A stretch of 6,990 nt of DNA from contig JAUXGG010000085.1 of assembly GCA_030622265.1 (NCBI GenBank), forward strand, positions 1-6,990, in the 5' to 3' direction. The stretch comes from Candidatus Eiseniibacteriota bacterium. GTDB lineage: Bacteria; Arandabacterota; Arandabacteria; Arandabacterales; Arandabacteraceae. Numbering within the stretch: position 1 is the stretch's first letter; every line of letters begins with the position of its first letter. The notes under the pieces are model-generated. The model did no database searches. It saw only the letters and a program-made list of their open reading frames with translations, and had not been told where the DNA came from. Positions 1 through 4,978 of this stretch are shown piece after piece. The position numbers were made by a program, and so were the translations under genes.

Positions 1-1030
1 CGATGCTGCTTGTCCAGGGGAAGACCGCCCGCTCGAGCTGGTTGGTTACGGGTGAGTCCTTGTCGAAGCCGGTCTTTACCACCTTGGGCCAGAGCGGGTA
101 GGGAAGTGTGTAACTTAAGTATCCAGTCGAGAAGGTGGCAGTGCCACAGCTGACGTCCACCACCATGTCGGGGTTGATCATCGCACCATAATGGGCGAGA
201 AGCGCCTCGAGCCCCGTCTCGGCGGGAGCGGCCGCGAGCGATCCTTCCGCAATTTCCAGGCGGTTAATGAGGAAGAACACCCGCCCGCCTCTCATCAGGA
301 ACTGATCGATCGCGAACCTGTCCCAGTCACCGATGCCCTTCGAGCCCACGATCACCAGAGTGTTCACATCCGCCTGAAGCAGGGCGCCCGGCACGATCTC
401 GACCGGTCTTACCGCATACTGTTTCTCGAGAGCCTGTCTTACGGTCTCAAGGCCTTTGTCTATGTCGGGCTCGCCGTGGCCCGCGAGGAAGCCGATCGTT
501 TTCTGCTCCCTGTTGGAAACCTTCAAGATGGCAGAGGTGAGCTCATACTCTAAGTTCGAGGGGCTCTGGACCACCGGTATCACCTCGCTGCGGTCCTCGA
601 AGAGCACCGCAATCCCGAGATATGCCGTCATCACCTCGGCCTTGTCCTTGGCCACGATATTAAGCTGCACCCGGGGTATCCCCATGCCCTGGACCCTCTG
701 GGCAGTTTCCGGATCGTCGGCGGGATCTTCCCAGTCCACGATCACGTTCCGGCCGCCGTAGGCCCTGTATTCGCTCAAGAGATCCTTGATCTCGCGGATA
801 TGGGTGGTGAGATAAGGCGGAAGCTCCCTGGAGAAGTAGACCTTGATGTTTACGATATCGTCCAGGTCACGAACCACCTGCCTGGTGGATTCCGAGACGC
901 TGAAGAGTTTCCCCTCGCTTAAGTCCGCCCGCGTGAAGAAGCGAAGCGAAAGCAGGTTCACCAGGGCGATGATGGCGACAACGATCAGGATCTCTGCGAG
1001 AGCATTGCTTCGCCTTCTCCTTTGCCTCAT
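1..1030 (-). CDS. GldG-like auxiliary component of an ABC-2 type exporter (partial, C-terminus outside window)
   Basis: This frame is open from an ATG at 1030 to the left window edge, giving about 343 residues with no stop. It starts with a basic stretch (MRQRRR) followed by one hydrophobic segment (about residues 10-30), so it is probably anchored in the inner membrane with the rest outside the cytoplasm. The body matches the GldG / ABC-transporter auxiliary family (COG3225, PF09822). It has the early ADLSEGKLFSVS stretch, an IGFLAGHGEPD motif near residue 180, a FLMRGGRVFFLI strand-helix near 245 and a later INPDMVVD stretch. In Flavobacterium, GldG works with GldA and GldF in gliding and secretion; in other phyla the homologues have no defined substrate. 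It is the third gene of the exporter operon, 8 bp after the permease. The start is supported by a strong GAGGAGGT Shine-Dalgarno 10 bases upstream. A C-terminal transmembrane helix, usual in the family, would lie outside the window. Confidence 0.9.
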   Translation of the reverse strand, partial: MRQRRRRSNALAEILIVVAIIALVNLLSLRFFTRADLSEGKLFSVSESTRQVVRDLDDIVNIKVYFSRELPPYLTTHIREIKDLLSEYRAYGGRNVIVDWEDPADDPETAQRVQGMGIPRVQLNIVAKDKAEVMTAYLGIAVLFEDRSEVIPVVQSPSNLEYELTSAILKVSNREQKTIGFLAGHGEPDIDKGLETVRQALEKQYAVRPVEIVPGALLQADVNTLVIVGSKGIGDWDRFAIDQFLMRGGRVFFLINRLEIAEGSLAAAPAETGLEALLAHYGAMINPDMVVDVSCGTATFSTGYLSYTLPYPLWPKVVKTGFDKDSPVTNQLERAVFPWTSSI

Positions 1031-1038
1031 CGCGCCGC

Positions 1039-1749
1039 CTACCTCCTCGCCTCGATGGCTTTCACATTGAGATACAAAAAGAGGCCGATAACCGAGAAGT
1101 AGTAGATCAGGTCTCTCGAATCGATGACTCCCCTGCTTATGCTGTCGAAGTGACCGCCGAGACCTGCGAAACTGAAGACCGGCACCAGCCAGTCGGGAAT
1201 ACCGAAGAGCACGAAGTCCGCGCCCAGAATGTAGAGCATGAAGATCGCCACCACCGATACTATGAAGGCCACGATCTGGTTTTCGGTGAGGCTGGATATG
1301 AAAAGCCCTATCGAAAGGTATGCCGCCCCGATGAGGACGCATCCCAGGTACCCGCCCACGATCTGTCCCGGATCGGGATCTCCCAGGATGCTGACCATCA
1401 AGGGCAACAGGAATGTGAGCGCCAGGCTCACAACCAGGAAGACAAAGCTGGCCAGGAACTTGCCCAGCACGGCCTCGGTATCGGTGACCGGCAGGGTCAT
1501 CAACAACTCCATCGTTCCCACCTTCTTCTCCTCGGCCCAGAGCCTCATGGTAATGGCCGGAACAAAGAAGAGGAAGATCCAGGGAATCAGGTTGAAGAAG
1601 GAACGCATTGACGCCTCATTCACCAGGAAGAAACCCTTAAGGTAGAGCCAGCTCGAGAGCCCGAGAAAGACCGTAAGATAGACAAAGGCTATGGGAGCAT
1701 TGAAGTAGCTCGAGAACTCCCGCTTCATAGTGGGTACGGTATTTCTCAT
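1039..1749 (-). CDS. ABC-2 type exporter permease, GldF/NosY-like
   Basis: This is the 236-residue membrane subunit of an ABC exporter. About six hydrophobic segments are visible, near residues 18-42, 51-69, 94-122, 130-153, 158-183 and 213-228. Family hallmarks are FNAPIAFVYLTVFL near the start, the cytoplasmic stretch MRLWAEEKKVGTMELLMTLP at 68-87 followed by GKFLA at 96-100, and the C-terminal HFDSISRGVIDSRDLIYY at 200-217, typical of GldF-type permeases (COG1277). It would form the membrane channel driven by the ATPase encoded just upstream. Only 2 bp separate its start from that gene's stop. The ATG at 1749 has a modest AGGGA about 11 bases upstream. The in-frame Met8 has no visible ribosome site, so the first ATG is preferred. 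The length is normal for the family. The substrate is unknown. Confidence 0.93.
   Translation of the reverse strand: MRNTVPTMKREFSSYFNAPIAFVYLTVFLGLSSWLYLKGFFLVNEASMRSFFNLIPWIFLFFVPAITMRLWAEEKKVGTMELLMTLPVTDTEAVLGKFLASFVFLVVSLALTFLLPLMVSILGDPDPGQIVGGYLGCVLIGAAYLSIGLFISSLTENQIVAFIVSVVAIFMLYILGADFVLFGIPDWLVPVFSFAGLGGHFDSISRGVIDSRDLIYYFSVIGLFLYLNVKAIEARR
1041..1048 (-). promoter_or_regulatory. Strong Shine-Dalgarno of the GldG-like gene, overlapping the permease stop codon
   Basis: On the minus strand the bases read GAGGAGGT, 10 bases before the ATG at 1030. The final T is also the first base of the TAG stop (1039-1041) of the permease gene. The site fixes the start of the downstream gene and suggests translational coupling within the operon (inference). 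Confidence 0.75.
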
Positions 1750-1751
1750 TG

Positions 1752-2810
1752 CTATGCTTCCCTGGTCGTGAGCTTAAGGAAGATATCCTCAAGGCTCAGG
1801 GTCTCTCGCTTGAGTTCATTCAAGGTCCAGCCGCGATCGACGGCCACACGGAACATGGCTTCCGCGAGATCGGCTCCATTGCTTGCCTTGACGATGTACT
1901 TTGAGTATCCGCCTGATGCCTCGGCCTTTCTTTCGACAGAGGTAACGCCGGCAAGAGAAGAAAGTGCATCCTCCACGCCGCTGCCTTGAGCGCCACCACC
2001 CTCAGCACCTCCACCCTCAGCGCCTCCACCTTCAGCGCCTCCACCTTGAGCGCCACCACCCTCAGCACCTCCACCTTGGGCGCCTCCGCCTTCAGCCGGG
2101 CCGCCTCCGGTCTTTATCGAGACATGAATCAAGTCCTCGCCGCCTACGGCCGCGTGAAGCTCTTCCGGTGTGCCGCTTGCAACAATCACGCCTTCATTGA
2201 TAATGAGAACCCGCGAGCATGTGGCCTCAACCTCGGGCAGAATGTGGGTGCTTAAGATAACCGTGCGCTCCCGGCCGATCTCCTTGATGAGTTCCCGGAT
2301 CTCGATAATCTGCGAGGGATCGAGCCCGGTGGTCGGCTCATCGAGGATGAGGATCTCCGGATCGTGGATCAGGGTCTGGGCGAGCCCCACACGCTGCTTG
2401 TAACCCTTGGAAAGCTCTCCTATGTTCCGGCCCACCACGCTCGATAGCCCACAGGTATCGACCATTCGCCTTATGCGCTCCCCGGTAAGATTCCGGGGAA
2501 TGCCCCTTATGTCGGCGACGAAACGAAGGTAGGAAACCACGTCCATGTCCAGATAAAGCGGCGCGCTCTCAGGCAGGTAGCCGACGCGCTTCCTCACCTC
2601 GAGCGAGTTCTCGAAAACATCGAATCCCGCAACCGTGGCTGTACCATTATCCGGCGAAAGATAGCATGTGAGGATGCGCATGGTGGTGGTCTTGCCGGCG
2701 CCGTTGGGTCCCAGGAAGCCCAGGACCTCGCCGTTGTTAACATCGAAAGAGATGTTGTTGACGGCGACGGTGCTCCCGAAGGTCTTACTGAGGCCTCTTA
2801 CCGAAATCAT
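1752..2810 (-). CDS. ABC exporter ATP-binding protein, GldA-like, with Gly-rich repeat linker
   Basis: This 352-residue protein is the nucleotide-binding subunit that powers the exporter. Visible motifs are Walker A GPNGAGKT (34-41), a Q-loop region YLPESAPLY (78-86, with Glu in place of Gln, as is common in GldA-type ATPases), the signature LSKGYKQR (133-140), Walker B ILILDEP (153-159), the D-loop GLDP (162-165) and the H-loop STHIL (187-191). After about residue 220 comes a C-terminal extension of the DUF4162 type ending in SLEDIFLKLTTREA. A GGGA[E/Q] pentapeptide repeat (about 235-277) is inserted in this extension, between the strand LIHVSIK and the helix VEDALSSLAGV, which accounts for the protein being longer than usual. 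It is the first gene of the exporter operon (ATPase, permease, GldG-like). The ATG at 2810 has only a distant GAGG (14 bases) in front of it, so initiation may be weak or regulated. Confidence 0.95.
   Translation of the reverse strand: MISVRGLSKTFGSTVAVNNISFDVNNGEVLGFLGPNGAGKTTTMRILTCYLSPDNGTATVAGFDVFENSLEVRKRVGYLPESAPLYLDMDVVSYLRFVADIRGIPRNLTGERIRRMVDTCGLSSVVGRNIGELSKGYKQRVGLAQTLIHDPEILILDEPTTGLDPSQIIEIRELIKEIGRERTVILSTHILPEVEATCSRVLIINEGVIVASGTPEELHAAVGGEDLIHVSIKTGGGPAEGGGAQGGGAEGGGAQGGGAEGGGAEGGGAEGGGAQGSGVEDALSSLAGVTSVERKAEASGGYSKYIVKASNGADLAEAMFRVAVDRGWTLNELKRETLSLEDIFLKLTTREA
1986..2108 (-). repeat. In-frame 15-bp tandem repeat encoding GGGA[E/Q] units
   Basis: Seven 15-bp units (1986-2090) encode GGGAE or GGGAQ, preceded in the protein by an 18-bp variant encoding GGGPAE (2091-2108). 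Two adjacent units at 1986-2015 recur exactly at 2046-2075, a 60-bp higher-order period that points to recent duplication by slippage or unequal exchange. The period is a multiple of three, so changes in copy number keep the ATPase in frame. Confidence 0.95.
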
Positions 2811-2811
2811 C

Positions 2812-2824
2812 TTGAGTGACTCAA
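2812..2824. promoter_or_regulatory. 13-bp perfect palindrome in front of the exporter ATPase start
   Basis: The sequence TTGAGTGACTCAA has perfect 6-bp arms around a central G and ends two bases before the ATPase ATG codon on the minus strand, between the likely ribosome site and the start. It could be an operator or an RNA hairpin that limits translation. A chance palindrome cannot be excluded. Confidence 0.35.
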
Positions 2825-2868
2825 CCTCGTCCTTGATTCAACAAACCACCTGAACCAACAAGCCACCA

Positions 2869-2888
2869 TTGTATACAGTTGTATACAG
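2869..2888. promoter_or_regulatory. Tandem TTGTATACAG boxes upstream of the exporter operon
   Basis: TTGTATACAG occurs twice head to tail, one helical turn (10 bp) apart, 60-80 bp before the ATPase start. Each box contains the palindrome TGTATACA and resembles operators of FadR/VanR-type GntR regulators (general form TNGTNNNACNA). On the minus strand the same bases give a TACAAT that could be a -10 element (2868-2873), although no good -35 lies 17 bp upstream. The function is inferred. Confidence 0.4.
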
Positions 2889-2966
2889 TGAGAAACCTTT
2901 CAAGGTACACCCGACCAGCCCCAAAAAGTTCCAAGAGAGGATTATAAAGATACGCTCGCCATTGTC

Positions 2967-3033
2967 AACCCGAAACGGGGAGGAACCCGAAACGGGGATG
3001 AACCCGGAATGGGATAAACCCGAGACGGGAAGG
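2967..3033. repeat. Four 16-17-bp tandem repeats with CCCG/CGGG mini-palindromes
   Basis: Units start at 2967, 2984, 3001 and 3017. The first two differ at one base (AACCCGAAACGGGGAGG and the same with ATG at the end); the third and fourth are more diverged. Each unit contains a small inverted repeat of the form CCCGnnaCGGG (reduced to CCC/GGG in the third), so the array can fold into a row of short hairpins. Confidence 0.85.
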
Positions 3034-3059
3034 GGGTCAAGCCGTTCAGACCTGACCCC
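3033..3059. repeat. REP-like inverted repeat GGGGTCA...TGACCCC
   Basis: Perfect 7-bp arms (3033-3039 and 3053-3059) flank a 13-base loop. The minus-strand reading begins GGGGTCAGGTCTGAAC, a style of short extragenic palindrome seen with REP-associated (RAYT, Y1-type) transposases. No transposase gene is visible in the window, so the link to RAYT is inferred. Confidence 0.5.
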
Positions 3060-3130
3060 TGCAGCTCTTCCCATGAAGCTGAGGCTCTTTCGAGCCCCCG
3101 GATAGAAGCGTGACGGTCCCCCGGGTCACA

Positions 3131-3174
3131 CGTGAACAACCGTCCCAGCTATCGTGAACAACCGTCCCAGTTAT
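3131..3174. repeat. 22-bp direct tandem repeat, two copies
   Basis: Two adjacent 22-bp units (3131-3152 and 3153-3174) are identical except for one base (CCAGCTAT versus CCAGTTAT). The shared core GTGAACAACCGTCCCAG has a partial echo (CGTCCCAGC) at 3475-3483. The units probably belong to the same dispersed repeat cluster as their neighbours. Confidence 0.85.
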
Positions 3175-3210
3175 TCCGAATATTCTTCTCTCCCCCATGC
3201 CGGGAGTAGT

Positions 3211-3240
3211 CCGAGAGGGGCACGGGCGTGCCCCTTTTGG
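3211..3240. repeat. Strong GC-rich hairpin
   Basis: GGGGCACG (3217-3224) and CGTGCCCC (3227-3234) are perfect arms. The stem extends outward to about 13 pairs when G-U pairs are allowed on the plus-strand RNA. Four T's follow the stem on the plus strand, so it could act as a terminator for plus-strand (antisense) transcripts, but no plus-strand gene precedes it. It is more simply part of the palindromic repeat cluster. Confidence 0.6.
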
Positions 3241-3307
3241 ACTGGAGCGTGACGGCACCCCTAAGACCACGCATAATGTCTGTGAGGATTCGTCGAACTT
3301 GATATAC

Positions 3308-3323
3308 TGCACTTTACGTGCCA
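3308..3323 (-). promoter_or_regulatory. Candidate sigma-54 (-24/-12) promoter facing the exporter operon
   Basis: The minus strand reads TGGCACGTAAAGTGCA. Against the consensus TGGCACG-N4-TTGC[A/T] only one position differs (G for the first T of TTGC), and the invariant GG and GC are exactly 10 bases apart. Transcription would start near 3297 and run to the ATPase gene at 2810, giving a leader of about 490 nt through the repeat cluster. The adjacent response regulator has a sigma-54 interaction domain, which makes the match more believable. The long leader is the main reason for doubt; the promoter may instead serve a small RNA. Confidence 0.55.
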
Positions 3324-3423
3324 AAACGGTGCTCTGCCACCGCTACCCTGCAACATGATCTCGAACCGTGCTTCATACATGAACACTAATCATCCTATCC
3401 ATCTAATAACTCAATACATTAGC

Positions 3424-3438
3424 AGGGATATTGTCCCT
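3424..3438. promoter_or_regulatory. 15-bp palindrome, possible activator (enhancer) site
   Basis: AGGGATATTGTCCCT pairs at six of seven positions around its centre. It lies about 100 bp upstream of the -24 element on the minus strand, the distance at which NtrC-type activators usually bind. That the neighbouring Fis-type helix-turn-helix regulator binds here is inference. Confidence 0.35.
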
Positions 3439-3500
3439 ACCTCACACCGAAGATAAACCCGGAAAGAGCCGGAGCGTCCCAGCGGCCAGACCTGAATCCG

Positions 3501-3535
3501 GGTGAATTATCACCAAATTCCTGCAAACTCTTGCA
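3501..3535. promoter_or_regulatory. Two adjacent inverted repeats upstream of the sigma-54-like promoter
   Basis: GGTGAATTATCACC (3501-3514) has 5-bp arms around four bases. TGCAAACTCTTGCA (3522-3535) has 5-bp arms around ACTC, and the TTGCACA that starts in its right arm recurs at 3551-3557, 20 bp (two helical turns) further on. They lie just after the response regulator's stop codon and could be further binding sites or small RNA hairpins at the end of its transcript. Neither is followed by a T-run on the minus strand, so they are not typical terminators. Confidence 0.3.
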
Positions 3536-3558
3536 CAAGTGTGAAATCTTTTGCACAC

Positions 3559-4929
3559 CTAGTATATCTCCCTGAGATCGTATTCCTTCATCTTATACAT
3601 CAGCGCCCGGTAGCTCATACCCAGGTAGGCGGCGGCCTTCTTGCGGTTGCCATCGAACCTGCTCAAAGCCTGGGCTATCCTGCGCTTCTCTATATCCTCC
3701 TGCTCCTGCTTGAGCACATCCTTGAGCTTTCCCGGCTTGATGCCTCTCGAGTATAGATCGTCAGGATCCTCCATGAAGGCGTATCCCCGGATAGGATCAT
3801 CACTGCCTGCCTGGATGACTGAGGCCATCAGCTGCCTGAGCTGCCTGACATTACCGGGCCAGTGGTACTCCATAAGAATGTCCCAGGACTTATCCGAGAT
3901 TTCCACCACGGGCCTGCTCCTCTTCTGGGCCTCAACCCGGATGAAATGCTCGGCCAACGGCATTATGTCCTTGGTCCGTTCGCGGAGACGAGGGATATGA
4001 ATCCGGTGATGGTTCAGCCTGTGGAAAAGATCCTCGATCAACTCTGTCCCGAGTACGACCTTTATGCTCTTATTGGTGGCAGCCATGAACCGGACGTCGC
4101 TCCTTATCACCGTGCTCGCGCTACCAACACGGTTGAAGTCACCGCCATCGAGCACCCCAAGCAAGGTGGCCTGCACATAGGTGGGGATCTTGACGAATTC
4201 GTTGAGGAAGACCGTCCCGCCGGCGGCGTTCTCGAGAATCCCCTTCTTGAGGGCGTCGGCACCGGTGAAGGCCCCCTTCTCATGCCCGAAAATGGAAGAT
4301 TCGAACAGATTGGAGGGAATCGACGGGCATCGCACATTACGGAAGGGCCCGTTGCGCCTGGCCGACGCATTATGAAGAGCGCTGGCCGCCAGGTCCTTTC
4401 CCACGCCGGTCTCGCCGGTAAAGAGCACCGTGTCATCATCTTCGGCAGCTTCCTGGATGAGCCGCTTGACCCGCTTGATCTCATCGGACTCACCGATCAT
4501 GTCATCGAGGGTATACTTGGAAGGGTCTGTTTCAAACCTGAGCGTGGCCAGCTCCATCTCCATGGCCTTATGCTTGAGCTCCTTCTCGACAACGATGAGG
4601 GCCTTCTTGGGATCCGAGGACTTGTCCACGAAGTAGTCAGCCCCCAGCTTCATGGCCTTAACCACCGTTTCGGCATCCCCGTAGGCTGAGAGCATTACCA
4701 CGCACACCCGCTTGTCCCGCTTTCTTATCTCCTTGAGGACCTCGAAGCCGTCCTTACCCGGCATGCGGAAATCCAGCAGCACCGCGTCCGGTTTGACCCT
4801 GATGAAGGTCTCGAGCGCCTTGAGGGGATAGCGAAGGGTCTCGACCTCGTAGCCGTTCTCACGGAAGAGCTCGCCGCTGGTGTGGACCCATTCCGGTCTG
4901 TCGTCAACTATCAGGATCTTCCTGCTCAT
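3559..4929 (-). CDS. NtrC-family sigma-54-dependent response regulator with altered ATPase residues
   Basis: This 456-residue protein has three domains. The receiver domain (about 1-120) carries acidic pair D9/D10, phospho-acceptor D53 in LLDFRMPG, S81 and K103. The AAA+ sigma-54 activator domain (about 143-375) has Walker A GETGVGKD (172-179), an intact GAFTGA loop (219-224), sensor I ATN (284-286) and sensor II WPGNVRQL (357-364). A C-terminal Fis-type helix-turn-helix (about 415-450) reads GNRKKAAAYLGMSYRAL. It would receive phosphate from the kinase encoded 36 bp upstream and activate sigma-54 promoters by ATP hydrolysis. Two oddities are clear: the Walker B motif reads FLNEF, with N243 where Asp is normal, and the usual FRxDL arginine finger reads LIEDL (I298 for Arg), while R304 is kept. 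ATPase activity may be changed. The ATG at 4929 has GGGAAG nine bases upstream, and the protein begins directly with the first receiver strand. Confidence 0.95.
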   Translation of the reverse strand: MSRKILIVDDRPEWVHTSGELFRENGYEVETLRYPLKALETFIRVKPDAVLLDFRMPGKDGFEVLKEIRKRDKRVCVVMLSAYGDAETVVKAMKLGADYFVDKSSDPKKALIVVEKELKHKAMEMELATLRFETDPSKYTLDDMIGESDEIKRVKRLIQEAAEDDDTVLFTGETGVGKDLAASALHNASARRNGPFRNVRCPSIPSNLFESSIFGHEKGAFTGADALKKGILENAAGGTVFLNEFVKIPTYVQATLLGVLDGGDFNRVGSASTVIRSDVRFMAATNKSIKVVLGTELIEDLFHRLNHHRIHIPRLRERTKDIMPLAEHFIRVEAQKRSRPVVEISDKSWDILMEYHWPGNVRQLRQLMASVIQAGSDDPIRGYAFMEDPDDLYSRGIKPGKLKDVLKQEQEDIEKRRIAQALSRFDGNRKKAAAYLGMSYRALMYKMKEYDLREIY

Positions 4930-4956
4930 ACTCTACACTTCCCACTTCAATTGCCC

Positions 4957-4978
4957 GGCCCCGGCCTAGCCGGAGGCC
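4957..4978 (-). other. Intercistronic hairpin over the kinase stop codon
   Basis: GGCC-CCGGC and GCCGG-A-GGCC form about nine G-C-rich pairs with one bulged A and a three-base loop (CTA), enclosing the kinase's TAG stop. No T-run follows on the minus strand, so it is unlikely to be a terminator. It could tune mRNA stability or the ratio of kinase to regulator (inference). Confidence 0.35.

Larger units (their letters stand above)
2811..3558. other. Non-coding spacer between the two-component operon and the exporter operon
   Basis: No reading frame in these 748 bp looks like a gene. The few short ones run through the repeats, are low in complexity and resemble no family. Three parts can be told apart. 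Bases 2811-2900 hold the exporter's leader end with a palindrome and two GTATAC boxes. Bases 2967-3261 form a dense cluster of tandem and inverted repeats. Bases 3300-3558 are more AT-rich and hold the sigma-54-like promoter and several palindromes. No clear intrinsic terminator follows the response regulator's stop at 3559. Confidence 0.7.

Noticed and set aside
1150..1645. Plus-strand frames of 153 and 135 residues opposite the permease
   Set aside because: The first is a His/Gln/Glu-rich translation expected from the reverse of a hydrophobic membrane gene. Neither shows a recognisable motif or a ribosome site tied to a gene neighbour.
1964..2200. His/Leu-rich plus-strand frame opposite the ATPase repeat
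   Set aside because: It is the reverse-strand reading of the Gly-rich repeat array and has no independent support.
2916..2940. A second sigma-54 promoter nearer the exporter (TTGGAACTTTTTGGGGC on the minus strand)
   Set aside because: GG and GC are 11 bases apart instead of 10, and the -12 element lacks the TTGC form.
3131..3174. Possible CRISPR array
   Set aside because: The two 22-bp copies are directly adjacent with no spacer, there are only two, and no cas gene is present.
3217..3238. Intrinsic terminator for the two-component operon
   Set aside because: The T-run follows the stem only on the plus strand, whereas the operon is transcribed on the minus strand and ends more than 300 bp away.
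2838..3324. Minus-strand small frames (65, 78 and 92 residues) in the spacer
   Set aside because: They are translated through tandem and inverted repeats, overlap each other in different frames and have no family resemblance. One would start inside the sigma-54-like promoter.
3862..4689. A 275-residue plus-strand frame lying opposite the response regulator
   Set aside because: It is fully antisense to a clear NtrC-family gene whose motifs are all in the other strand, and its translation resembles no family. High GC content makes such open antisense frames common.
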